In this document: one piece after another, positions 34,426-42,210 of the stretch
How positions within the stretch are numbered: position 1 is the stretch's first letter
Layout of the letters: the number at the start of each line of letters is the position of its first letter
Origin: Gp7-AA10 sp035636095
GTDB lineage: Bacteria; Acidobacteriota; Thermoanaerobaculia; Gp7-AA8
Length of the DNA stretch: 64,000 bases
NCBI GenBank assembly: GCA_035636095.1
Contig: DASPZU010000007.1
Span: forward strand, 1 to 64,000
Direction of reading: 5' to 3'
Made by a program: the position numbers and the translations under genes
The notes under the pieces: generated by a model
What the model was told of the DNA's origin: nothing
The model's database searches: none
What the model saw: only the letters and a program-made list of their open reading frames with translations

Positions 34426-34499
34426 AGTCCTGAGTCCTGAGTTCTGAGTGCTGAGTCACGCCCACCCTCTCAGGACTCAGGACTCAGCACTCAGGACTT
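34426..34499 (+). repeat. Inverted array of CTGAGTN heptamers
   Basis: The left arm 34426-34456 is four tandem CTGAGT units (AGTCCTGAGTCCTGAGTTCT...). The right arm 34471-34499 is the near-complement (CAGGACTCAGGACTCAGCAC...), with a 14-base spacer. The arms can pair over nearly 30 bp with a few mismatches. It fills the space between the YfiT-like gene and xdhC and probably forms a strong hairpin. Confidence 0.85.
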
Positions 34500-34510
34500 A
34501 CAATCTTCTC

Positions 34511-35329
34511 GTGGCCACATTCTTCGAGGCCCTCAACGACCTGATGGCGGCCGGCACGCCGCTGGTGACCGTGACGGTCGTCGACGTGACCGGCAGCGTT
34601 CCGCAGGATCGCGGCGCGAAGATGATCGTCACGCGCAACGGTCTGGCGTTCGGAACGGTGGGCGGCGGAAGAGTCGAGACCAAAGCGATCGCTGAAGCGC
34701 AGAGCATGCTGAACGGGGCGACGACTGAGAACACACAATTCGCGCAGTGGAACCTCAACAAAGACGTCGGCATGACCTGCGGCGGCATCGTCAAGCTCTA
34801 TTTCGAGTCGCACAACGTCGGCCGCTGGCGCATCGTGATCTTCGGCGCAGGGCACGTCTCGAATGCGCTGATCACGCTGCTCCAGCACTTCGACTGCACC
34901 ATCACCTGCATCGATCCGCGCGAGGAATGGATCGCGAAGCTTCCGAAGTCACCAAAAGTGACGGCCATCCAGGCCGCCGACATGCCCTCGATGGTCAAGA
35001 CTCTTCCCGACGACGCGTACGTCATCCTAATGAGCATGGGACACGCCACCGACAAGCCGGTGCTGGTCGAAATCCTCCGCACTCGCAAATTTCCCTACCT
35101 GGGCGTCATCGGCAGTGAAGCGAAGGCCAACATCCTGCGCCGCGACGTCGCCGAAGCGGGGCTGCCCATCGCGGCGCAGGGCGAGTTTCATTGTCCGATC
35201 GGAATCGAGATCGGCACCAATCATCCGTACGAGATCGCGCTCAGCGTGATCGCACAGCTCATTCAGACGCGGGACGCTCGATCGAAAAAAGAGACGCTTC
35301 GATCGGCGGATTCACGATCGTCTTCGTGA
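34511..35329 (+). CDS. xdhC: XdhC/CoxI-family molybdenum cofactor maturation factor
   Basis: 272-residue protein needed to load sulfurated molybdenum cofactor into xanthine dehydrogenase. The N-terminal XdhC_CoxI domain has SVPQDRGAKMIVTRNG and FGTVGGGRVE. The C-terminal Rossmann domain has IVIFGAGHVSNALITLL and PYLGVIGSEAKA. The start is GTG 34511, 12 bases after the inverted repeat, with a weak ribosome site. It serves XdhAB encoded about 15 kb upstream. Its 3' end overlaps the convergent exported protein gene by 71 bases. Confidence 0.92.
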   Translation: MATFFEALNDLMAAGTPLVTVTVVDVTGSVPQDRGAKMIVTRNGLAFGTVGGGRVETKAIAEAQSMLNGATTENTQFAQWNLNKDVGMTCGGIVKLYFESHNVGRWRIVIFGAGHVSNALITLLQHFDCTITCIDPREEWIAKLPKSPKVTAIQAADMPSMVKTLPDDAYVILMSMGHATDKPVLVEILRTRKFPYLGVIGSEAKANILRRDVAEAGLPIAAQGEFHCPIGIEIGTNHPYEIALSVIAQLIQTRDARSKKETLRSADSRSSS

Positions 35330-36569
35330 AGCGGATCACGGCGTCGAAGCGCGGATCGCCCGTGGAGCGATGCAGCTCTTTCTCGAATTTGATGCCGTCG
35401 ATGGTCTCGTACGCCGCGAAGGTGACCGTAATGGTTCGATTGTTCTCCATATGCACCATCGTTTTCGGCAGCGACGTCTCCGGATCGAGCGTGACACGCC
35501 AATCGATTCCGCCCTGCGGCTTGAGCACGATCGTGCCGTCGCTTTCCGTGACGACCGTGCCGTGATGACGCCCGGCGTCGAACGCGAAGAGAATCGCGTT
35601 CGCATTCGCCCATGCTTTCGACATCGCGACTTCCAGCTCATGCCCGCTCATCGGGCGCGCCGGCGCGGCCCCTTGCTTCACCGTGCCGTTCGTGCCGTCG
35701 AATGTTTCGATGCTCGAGAACGTCGCTACCTGTTCTTCCTTTCGATACTTCCCTTCCGCGGTGTGCCAGACCTTGATTGTTCCCGTCATACCGCTGATCT
35801 CGATGGTTGCCTCGCGATAGATCGATCGAATCGCGGCGACTTTGTCGCGCCCTCCAACCGCGTTCGCCCAGCGGTCGAGCGGAGTCAGACTGCGCTTGAA
35901 ATCGAGCGGTCCGACGAATGGCGGCTGCGTCCACGTGCCGGCGATCGTCCCATCGTCCTGCAGCGTTCCCGAATACGAGCCTCCGACGTTTTTCACATCG
36001 AGCGTGATGCTGTTTCCTTTTTGCACGATGGTGTTGATCGCGATCTGCATCCCGTCGGAGGTGAGCGTGCCGGTCGATGATCCGTCCGGATAATTTGTCA
36101 ATGTGATGCCGACTTGTTTCTGCTTCCCTTCGACTTCGAGCGTACCGCTCCACTTCCCTTCCAGCTCTTTTCCGATCGGCGCGCTCTTGGGCGCCTCTTC
36201 AATCCTGGCGTCGCCGGTCCGCTTCAGGCTGAACGGCATCTCCATCGATTGGGATGGATCGGGCCCGCGCATGGCAAACGTGCCTTCGATCGACTGGCCA
36301 TCGGCGCTGAGCGTTCCCTCGAATGTGCCACCGCCCGCGCCTTTGATCTCGAAGGTGACCTTGCCGTCATGGACCACGACGTTCGAAAGCGGAAGAGCTT
36401 TCAAATTCCTGGCGGGAAGGTTGAACGTTCCGCCGTTTTTGGTGAGATCGAACTCGATCTTCACGTCTTTCTCCGCCGCGCGAATTGTTCCTTCCCAATG
36501 TCCGCTCTGCGCGCACAGCGAAAAGGCGAGGAAAAAAGACAGCAGGAGCATGGAGAGTTTGGAAGACAT
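35259..36569 (-). CDS. Secreted protein with two lipocalin-like beta repeats
   Basis: 436-residue exported protein with a Sec signal (MSSKLSMLLLSFFLAFSLC). Two homologous beta modules follow: GHWEGTIRAAEKDVKIEFDL (about 22-110) and GKWSGTLEVEGKQKQVGITL (about 135-220), each with a GTFEGTLS or GSYSGTLQ turn. The C-terminal half (about 235-430, WANAVGGRDKVAAIRSIY) resembles the LolA-like exported proteins common in Acidobacteria and the product at 55567. It is the last gene after a GntR-ABC operon, 21 bases from the permease, so its export or envelope role may be tied to that transporter. Confidence 0.75.
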   Translation of the reverse strand: MSSKLSMLLLSFFLAFSLCAQSGHWEGTIRAAEKDVKIEFDLTKNGGTFNLPARNLKALPLSNVVVHDGKVTFEIKGAGGGTFEGTLSADGQSIEGTFAMRGPDPSQSMEMPFSLKRTGDARIEEAPKSAPIGKELEGKWSGTLEVEGKQKQVGITLTNYPDGSSTGTLTSDGMQIAINTIVQKGNSITLDVKNVGGSYSGTLQDDGTIAGTWTQPPFVGPLDFKRSLTPLDRWANAVGGRDKVAAIRSIYREATIEISGMTGTIKVWHTAEGKYRKEEQVATFSSIETFDGTNGTVKQGAAPARPMSGHELEVAMSKAWANANAILFAFDAGRHHGTVVTESDGTIVLKPQGGIDWRVTLDPETSLPKTMVHMENNRTITVTFAAYETIDGIKFEKELHRSTGDPRFDAVIRFTKTIVNPPIEASLFSIERPASE

Positions 36570-36590
36570 GACAATTTCCTTTCGTTGAAT

Positions 36591-37346
36591 TTAGAAGTCG
36601 CGGCGTTGAATGTTCACGACTGCTCCGTAGCAAAGCGCCGCCGAAGCAGCCGCGGTGGTGAGGAGGCCTAACCACGGCACGTGGCCGGTTCGGAAGTATG
36701 TCTCCGCGCTCATCACGCGGTAGACCTTGAAAGATGGACTGCGAAGAATCTGCTCCAGGAGGCCGAGCGCGATCGCAATCGCGAGCGCAATCAGGAGTGG
36801 CGGCCAGAGATCGTCGAAGACCGTGGAGAGCAGAAAGGCCAGGCTGAAGAACACCGACGCGGCCACGAAGAGACACACGCTATGCACCAGCGCGTTGCCG
36901 ACGCCGTAGCTCTCCCGAATCGCAGGCGAGAGCATCGGAATCAACAGCGAAGGGACGAATGCCAGTAGCAACAACTCCGACAGACCGGTCGCCGCGCGGA
37001 TGCCGAGGAGTCGCGCGCGCGAGACGGGCAGAGAAAGCGTAAACAGCGCGCCGTTGGACTGCGAGAGAAGTCCGGCCGTTCCGAGAAGGATCGCGAACAG
37101 CGTCGCCCACTGACTGCCGTTCTTCTGGAACCATTGCGACCACACGTAGCCGCGATAGTCGCGCGCCAGCTCCGCGGCCTCGCGAATTCGCTCTCCCAGC
37201 GGTCCGCTGACGTTGGTGGGGACCATCGGTAGCAGCTTCATCACCTGCGGATACGTGAAGACGGTGGCGGCAGCGGAGCAGAGGAGTAACGCCAAGCCGA
37301 TCAAAAATCGCCAGCGAGTTTCCAGCCATGATTTGTACCAGAGCAT
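36591..37346 (-). CDS. ABC transporter permease
   Basis: 251-residue inner-membrane permease with about six helices (near 15-32, 70-92, 105-130, 140-165, 170-190, 215-240), of the ABC-2/YtrC-like type. It begins one base after the ATPase stop. With the GntR regulator it forms a YtrABC-like module, a layout often linked to envelope stress or peptide antibiotics in other bacteria. The substrate is not deducible. Confidence 0.85.
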   Translation of the reverse strand: MLWYKSWLETRWRFLIGLALLLCSAAATVFTYPQVMKLLPMVPTNVSGPLGERIREAAELARDYRGYVWSQWFQKNGSQWATLFAILLGTAGLLSQSNGALFTLSLPVSRARLLGIRAATGLSELLLLAFVPSLLIPMLSPAIRESYGVGNALVHSVCLFVAASVFFSLAFLLSTVFDDLWPPLLIALAIAIALGLLEQILRSPSFKVYRVMSAETYFRTGHVPWLGLLTTAAASAALCYGAVVNIQRRDF

Positions 37347-37347
37347 G

Positions 37348-38232
37348 TCAGTCCTCCGCGCTCACGGTCTCGAGAAAAATCTCTTTGAAGGTCACCGGCA
37401 CGACGTCCACCGACACCGGATGGAGCGCGCGCGCCTCATCGAGGATCGAGTCGGTGCCGCCGCTGGCCAGCAAAGTGATCACGCGTCCTTTGCGCTGCAC
37501 GCGTGCAACGCCCGGCGCACGAAACGTCATCTGCGGCGCGTCACCTTCGAACACCAGTTGGATGCGTCGAAAGTTTTCGCGGATCTCGTCGAGCGCGCCC
37601 GACATCACGATGCGTCCGCGGTCGATGATCGCGACGCCATCGGCGATCTGCTCCACCTCCGCGATCTGGTGCGAGGAGAAGAACACCGTCATGTTCTCGT
37701 CCGCCACCTGTCCCACCACCGCCTGCAGCGCCTCCTCGGCCATGGCGGGGTCGAGCCCGGAGGTCGGCTCGTCGACGATGAGCACCTCGGCGCCGCGACA
37801 GAGAGCGAGGAGCAGAGCGAGCTTCGTGCGCATGCCGCGCGAGAGCGCTTTGATTTTCCGGTCAGGCGGCAAATCGAAGTTGCGGAGATATTTTTTCTCC
37901 AGGTCGGCGCGCCATCGCGGAAAGAATGGCGCGGTGAATCGGATCATCTCCTCCACCGTCATGTAGCTGTAGAGATCTTTTTCCTCGCTGACAAAGCCGA
38001 CCCGCCGTCGGACTTCCACGTCGGGAGTGAGACCGAACACGCGAGCCTCGCCGCTGGTCGGCCTGACCATGCCAAGGAGGATCTTCATGGTGGTGGTCTT
38101 GCCGGCGCCGTTGCGTCCGAGGAAGCCGCAGATCGAGCCGGCGGGGACTTGAAGGTTCAGGCCGCGGAGCGCTTCCACGCCGGGATAGCTCTTTCGAAGA
38201 TCGGAGGTCTCGATGACAAATCGCTCAGCCAC
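37348..38232 (-). CDS. ABC transporter ATP-binding protein
   Basis: 294-residue ATPase. Walker A GRNGAGKTTTMK, Q-loop region, signature SRGMRTKLALLLAL (the usual LSGGQ is replaced by LSRGM, as in the YtrB/CcmA-like branch), Walker B VLIVDEPTSGLDP and switch His in FFSSHQIAEVE. The C-terminal 80 residues form an extra domain. It overlaps the GntR regulator by 8 bases upstream and touches the permease downstream, indicating one transcript. Confidence 0.93.
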   Translation of the reverse strand: MAERFVIETSDLRKSYPGVEALRGLNLQVPAGSICGFLGRNGAGKTTTMKILLGMVRPTSGEARVFGLTPDVEVRRRVGFVSEEKDLYSYMTVEEMIRFTAPFFPRWRADLEKKYLRNFDLPPDRKIKALSRGMRTKLALLLALCRGAEVLIVDEPTSGLDPAMAEEALQAVVGQVADENMTVFFSSHQIAEVEQIADGVAIIDRGRIVMSGALDEIRENFRRIQLVFEGDAPQMTFRAPGVARVQRKGRVITLLASGGTDSILDEARALHPVSVDVVPVTFKEIFLETVSAED

Positions 38233-38623
38233 GTCGGCCTCCCGCTTTCGTCAACCCAGCCAGCGCCGCTTCGAAAAGACGCCGGATCTCGTCGTCGGTG
38301 ATGCCCCGATCGTGCAGACGTCCGACTGTTCCCGCGACCAGGGTCTGGGCCTCGCGCAGCGTGTTGGCCCATTTCCGCGCGCGCACGTTCTGCGAGACGA
38401 ACGCGCCCGCGCCTTGTCGCAGCTCGATGACGCCTTCGCGTTCGAGATCCCGATATGCCTTCGCGACCGTGTTCGGGTTCATGACCAGCTCCTCGGCCAA
38501 AGGCCGGATTCCCGGCAACTGATCTCCTGGACGTAGGGCGCCTGTTTCGATGGCATGTTTCACCTGTTCCATCAACTGCAGATAGATCGGAACTCCGAGA
38601 GATGGGTTCGGCTTAAAGAGCAT
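38225..38623 (-). CDS. GntR-family (YtrA-type) transcriptional regulator
   Basis: 132-residue repressor with an N-terminal winged helix (PIYLQLMEQVKHAIETGALR, then MNPNTVAKAYRDLEREGVIE) and only a short C-terminal helical pair, which defines the YtrA subfamily. It is the first gene of the ABC operon and lies just downstream of a 26-bp palindrome (38631-38656), so it probably represses its own operon and is released by an envelope or antibiotic signal, as known for YtrA homologues. Confidence 0.92.
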   Translation of the reverse strand: MLFKPNPSLGVPIYLQLMEQVKHAIETGALRPGDQLPGIRPLAEELVMNPNTVAKAYRDLEREGVIELRQGAGAFVSQNVRARKWANTLREAQTLVAGTVGRLHDRGITDDEIRRLFEAALAGLTKAGGRRG

Positions 38624-38630
38624 CCCGCTT

Positions 38631-38656
38631 AACTGTACTACTGAACTAGCACAGTT
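38631..38656 (-). promoter_or_regulatory. Palindromic operator of the GntR-ABC operon
   Basis: AACTGTACTA and TAGCACAGTT flank a 6-base spacer and pair at 9 of 10 positions. The site is 8 bases upstream of the regulator's ATG on the minus strand, where it would overlap the transcription start or leader. It resembles the spaced palindromes bound by YtrA-type GntR repressors. Confidence 0.75.
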
Positions 38657-38719
38657 GGGAGATACGGAGGCCTACGGCCAAGGTTTCAGACTTGCATCGG
38701 GCTTCAGAGGAGGATCGAG

Positions 38720-39304
38720 ATGAGGAGAGTGATACTGCACGAATTCGTCAGTCTGGACGCCCTGGCTGCCGGGCCGATCGACAGCGTCGACTTCATTCCC
38801 GCTTCGACCAGAGGCGACGAGAGCTTCGGACCTGAGCAGATGGTGCTCATCAACTCCATCGACACTTTGCTGCTGGGGAGCGTTACCTATCGGCTGTTCG
38901 CCGGTTATTGGCCGAATGTGAAGGAAGGGAAAGAGAAAGCCTTTGCCGACAAGTTCAACGCCGCGCACAAGATTGTTTTCTCAAAGACACTCGACAAAGC
39001 GCCCTGGGGAACGTGGGAGCCCGCGACCATCGTCAGAAACAGCGCAGCCGATGAAGTGCCGAAGTTGAAGCGCAAGAGCGGCAAAGACATGGTGATCTTT
39101 GGCAGCATCTCCGTCGCGCAGGCCCTCATGGCCGAGCGAATGATCGACGAGTATCGGCTGGTCGTGTGTCCGGTCGTTCTCGGCAGCGGACGGCCGCTGT
39201 TTGCGGACAACAGCCGTCCACTCAACATGCAACTGATGAGCGGCAAAGTACTGGACCGTGGAGGAGTGCTGCTCAAATACAGCGACCGCGACGCGAAGAG
39301 CTAG
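38720..39304 (+). CDS. RibD C-terminal/dihydrofolate-reductase-like protein
   Basis: 194-residue reductase-fold protein of the RibD_C/DHFR-like family. VILHEFVSLDALAAGP at the start, LLLGSVTYRLFAGYWP in the middle and VIFGSISVAQALMAERMIDE with VVLGSGRPLF near the end are characteristic. Members bind NADPH but few have known substrates. GAGGAG before ATG 38720 supports the start. It ends 3 bases from the convergent DUF1569 gene. Confidence 0.88.
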   Translation: MRRVILHEFVSLDALAAGPIDSVDFIPASTRGDESFGPEQMVLINSIDTLLLGSVTYRLFAGYWPNVKEGKEKAFADKFNAAHKIVFSKTLDKAPWGTWEPATIVRNSAADEVPKLKRKSGKDMVIFGSISVAQALMAERMIDEYRLVVCPVVLGSGRPLFADNSRPLNMQLMSGKVLDRGGVLLKYSDRDAKS

Positions 39305-39307
39305 GCG

Positions 39308-39751
39308 TCACACGCCGAACTGCCGCAGGTGATGGCAGAAGTGTTTGTAAGACAGGGCCGCCCAATCGTCGCCTGAAAGTTTCCCGAAGAGCGGATGCTC
39401 CGGCCACTTCTGCTCCTCTTTTTTCGCGCAGAAGCGATCGATGAGACCGACCAGCGTCTCGCGATCGGAATCCCACGTACTCGGCTTGGTGGTGAAGGCT
39501 TCGAACGGTCCTTTTGCGCCGTGCGGCCAGGGGATGAGGTAGATCATCAGATAGTTCATGGGCCAGACGCTCATCATTCCCGAGCCGGGTCGGGCCGGCA
39601 CTTCGCCGAGGGCCATGCGAAGTTGATCGGAGAGGTGCGCGATCATCCGCGGCGCGTTCATCCTTCCCCAATTCGGTTTGCGATCGGCCGGAACAGCCCT
39701 GATGCGCACGAGGATTTCGTCGCGGGCGTCGGTTTGCCAGAGCGGTTTCAT
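39308..39751 (-). CDS. DUF1569 (DinB-like) protein
   Basis: 147-residue helical protein of the DUF1569 family, within the DinB superfamily. WGRMNAPRMIAHLSDQLRMALG contains the first metal-site histidine, and LSYKHFCHHLRQFG the last two. It is the fourth DinB-fold gene in the window. Function unknown. Confidence 0.8.
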   Translation of the reverse strand: MKPLWQTDARDEILVRIRAVPADRKPNWGRMNAPRMIAHLSDQLRMALGEVPARPGSGMMSVWPMNYLMIYLIPWPHGAKGPFEAFTTKPSTWDSDRETLVGLIDRFCAKKEEQKWPEHPLFGKLSGDDWAALSYKHFCHHLRQFGV

Positions 39752-39800
39752 GGAACGCCAGCGAGTCTACACCCGAGACAGAGAGTGTTTCACCACGGCA

Positions 39801-39983
39801 CTAGCGCGATTTCGGCTTCTTCTTCGCCGCGCGATTCTTCACGCTCTGCGCTAGCCGCTCGAGATTCATCGCCTCGGTCACCATCGCGCGCACGGTCTCC
39901 GACACATTCTTCTTCGTCTTCAGCCACGCCACCTGCTCAGGCGTGAGCCACACGTTGACGCGCTCCGTCTTTCGCTCGGCCAT
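39801..39983 (-). CDS. Small ribbon-helix-helix-like protein
   Basis: 60-residue basic protein. TERVNVWLTPEQVAWLKTKK then NVSETVRAMVTEAMN reads as the strand-helix-helix of a CopG/Arc-type DNA-binding domain with a lysine-rich tail. It overlaps the 3' end of the debranching-enzyme gene by 47 bases on the same strand. It could be an autoregulator or an antitoxin-like protein, but no toxin gene adjoins it. Confidence 0.65.
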   Translation of the reverse strand: MAERKTERVNVWLTPEQVAWLKTKKNVSETVRAMVTEAMNLERLAQSVKNRAAKKKPKSR

Positions 39984-41784
39984 CCACGTCCTCCGCGATC
40001 ACTCGCAACAACTCGGCAACGCTCCACGCCTGCGCGATGCAGCCGCGCGGGGTGTGAGGCGGATCGCCGTCGAACACTTCCGAAATGGTGCCCACGCCCG
40101 CCTCATGAAGATGCGCCTCCATATTGTCGATCAGTTTGCGGGCCTGCTCGCGCCCGGCCTCTCCCCGCACGCGGATGACGGCTGTCATCCACGGCCCGAG
40201 CAGCCAGGGCCACACCGTGCCCTGATGGTAGGCGCTGTCGCGCTCCCACTGGTTGCCCTCGATGCGCCCGCGATATCGCGGGTCATCGGGCGAGAGCGTG
40301 CGCAAGCCGACCGGCGTCAGGAGTTTCGACTCGCAGATCCGCAAAACCGATTCGGCGCGATCGCCCAGCAGCAGCGGAAATGGCAGTGAGATCGAAAAAA
40401 TCTGATTGGGCCGGATGGAGCTGTCATCGGGATCGATGACGTCGAAGCAGCATTCGGCGCGCGCGTTCCAGAATCGCTCTCGGAATTTGTCACGCACGCT
40501 GTCCGCTCGGCGCGAGAGATCGGCGTCATCGCTCAATGCCGCAGCGATGCGCAGTGCGTTGTACCAAAGCGCGTTGATCTCCACCGCTTTTCCTGCTCGC
40601 GGCGTAATGCTGATACCGCCGACCTTTGCGTCCATCCAGGTGAGCTGCTCGCCGGCACGCAGCAAGCCGTCGTCGACTCGCACGTCATAGCGCGTACCGC
40701 GCTCGAACCAGGCAATCGCGTCGAGCAGTTGCGGAAGCGCTTCCTCGCGAACGAAGGTGTGATCGCGCGTCGCTTCGAGATACTTCCAGACCGCGACGAA
40801 GAGCCAGAGCGCGGCGTCGATCGAGTTGTACTCCGGCTCTCCATGCTCCACGAAGCGACACGGAATCAGTCCATTGTTGAAGGACCGCAGCCATCGCCGC
40901 AGGATTCTCTTCGCGTCGCTGAAGCGATGCGTCGCATGACAGAGGCCGGGCAGCGAGATCATGGTGTCGCGCCCCCACTCCGCGAACCAGTGGTAGCCGG
41001 CGATGACGCCGCGATCGTCGCCCTCGCGATCGACGATGAATTGATCGGCAGCCAGCGTGAGCGGGCCGCGGATCGCAAACCGCTCCCGCCGCGCGCGCTC
41101 TTTGTCGAGCGATCCGCGCGGCTTGGCCTCAGTGGTAAGGATCACGTCGAGGGTCGCGCCCGGGGCGAGCTGCACGACGTACGACCCGGGCGTGAAGAGG
41201 TCCTCGAGGCAATCGAGTCCGCGCTGGCGTTCGCGGTCGTACTCGAAGTTGTAGAACCAGTCGGCCGCTGCCTCGAAGCTCGCGCCGGGGATGATGATCT
41301 TCGCATCCGGCGGCGAGCCATCATGCCTGCGAATCAGATGATGCGAGTCACGGCCGGCCAGAAAGGGACGCAGGCGGAGCTCGAGTGCAGAATCGAGCGC
41401 TTCATATCGAATGATGGTGGTGTTTTCCCCGCGCGGGCAGCCGACGGTCTTGCGCAGACGCACGTTGCCGACCGCGTACTCCCACGCTGGAAAAATCCCG
41501 CGATCGAATCGCTTGAGAAATTCGAAGCCGCGCGGATGGATCGCACCGAGGTAGCGATTGCTTCCCAGCTCCGCGCCGTTGACTGTCTCGTCGAGTTTGG
41601 CGACCACGACCGTTCGTTCGGCGCGCGTTCGCGAGGCCGTCACCAGCATCCCGTGATAGCGCCGCGTGTTGGCGAAGCAAAGACTCGAGCTGGCCCAGCC
41701 ACCGAGGCCGTTGGTGTCGAGGAATTCGAGAGAGGTCGCGCGCTCGAAATCGCGCAACACCTCGGCGGCGATCGTGATACTCAT
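39937..41784 (-). CDS. Amylo-alpha-1,6-glucosidase (glycogen debranching enzyme)
   Basis: 615-residue cytoplasmic enzyme hydrolysing alpha-1,6 branches. The N-terminal GDE_N domain (about 1-230) starts with LEFLDTNGLGGWASSS and RRYHGMLV. The C-terminal (alpha/alpha)6 GDE_C domain contains GYHWFAEWGRDTMISLPG with an acidic catalytic residue, YNSIDAALWLFVAVWKY, GEQLTWMDAKVGG and EVFDGDPPHTPRGCIAQAWS. The start ATG 41784 is immediately preceded by a 15-bp inverted repeat. Works with GlgB, MalQ and the TreY/TreZ pair in glycogen turnover. Confidence 0.92.
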   Translation of the reverse strand: MSITIAAEVLRDFERATSLEFLDTNGLGGWASSSLCFANTRRYHGMLVTASRTRAERTVVVAKLDETVNGAELGSNRYLGAIHPRGFEFLKRFDRGIFPAWEYAVGNVRLRKTVGCPRGENTTIIRYEALDSALELRLRPFLAGRDSHHLIRRHDGSPPDAKIIIPGASFEAAADWFYNFEYDRERQRGLDCLEDLFTPGSYVVQLAPGATLDVILTTEAKPRGSLDKERARRERFAIRGPLTLAADQFIVDREGDDRGVIAGYHWFAEWGRDTMISLPGLCHATHRFSDAKRILRRWLRSFNNGLIPCRFVEHGEPEYNSIDAALWLFVAVWKYLEATRDHTFVREEALPQLLDAIAWFERGTRYDVRVDDGLLRAGEQLTWMDAKVGGISITPRAGKAVEINALWYNALRIAAALSDDADLSRRADSVRDKFRERFWNARAECCFDVIDPDDSSIRPNQIFSISLPFPLLLGDRAESVLRICESKLLTPVGLRTLSPDDPRYRGRIEGNQWERDSAYHQGTVWPWLLGPWMTAVIRVRGEAGREQARKLIDNMEAHLHEAGVGTISEVFDGDPPHTPRGCIAQAWSVAELLRVIAEDVDGRAKDGARQRVAHA

Positions 41785-41831
41785 GGTTGCTGAGTTGCTG
41801 GGTTACCGGGTTGCTGAGCAACTCAGCAACC
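41785..41831 (+). repeat. 15-bp inverted repeat at the debranching-enzyme start
   Basis: GGTTGCTGAGTTGCT (41785-41799) and its exact complement AGCAACTCAGCAACC (41817-41831) with a 17-base spacer. It starts one base upstream of the debranching-enzyme ATG and would form a hairpin over that gene's ribosome-binding region on the minus strand. It belongs to the GGTTGCTG-type minirepeats found elsewhere in the window. Confidence 0.85.
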
Positions 41832-41873
41832 GAGCAACCTTTCTTCTGGCGGACTTTATGCTATCGCGCTCTT

Positions 41874-42198
41874 GTGCACGTTCTGGTGGTAGAAGATGAC
41901 GACACCGAGCGCCGGCTCCTGCGCGAGTTTCTTCGGAACGACCGCCGGTGCGAACGACGTCATGATGCCGGGCATGAGCGGCGTCGACTTCCTCGACTCG
42001 CTGCGCGCTCTGACCGATGATCCGTCCGTGATGAGTGTCGAGAAGCCGCCGGCCGTCATCGTGATCACGGCTGCCACGGACACTGCACTCCCGAACGCTG
42101 CCATCGAGCACCGTTATCCCGATGTCGTCCGCGGCATTTTTCGGAAACCGCTCGACATCGAGCGCCTGGGTGCCTGCCTGGATCAGCAGTTGCGTTAG
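41874..42198 (+). pseudogene. Response-regulator receiver domain remnant
   Basis: The start VHVLVVEDDDTERRLLREFL (GTG 41874) is a normal receiver-domain beginning with the acidic pair. After it the frame changes and about 25-30 residues covering alpha1-beta2-alpha2 are missing. The sequence resumes as DVMMPGMSGVDFLDSLRAL with the phosphoacceptor-type Asp, then VIVITAATD and the FRKPL lysine to a stop at 42198. An internal deletion plus frame change explains it. A short frame from 41896 could still be translated but would lack a functional fold. It lies 12 bases upstream of the GH57 gene. Confidence 0.7.
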
Positions 42199-42210
42199 CA
42201 TCGCCCCAGC

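Noticed and set aside
34426..34499. A possible CRISPR leader or array from the CTGAGT units
   Set aside because: Units are 7 bases without spacers and are arranged as an inverted pair, so it is a minisatellite hairpin.
39801..39983. A toxin-antitoxin pair with the ribbon-helix-helix protein as antitoxin
   Set aside because: The flanking genes are the debranching enzyme and a DUF1569 protein, neither of which is a toxin.
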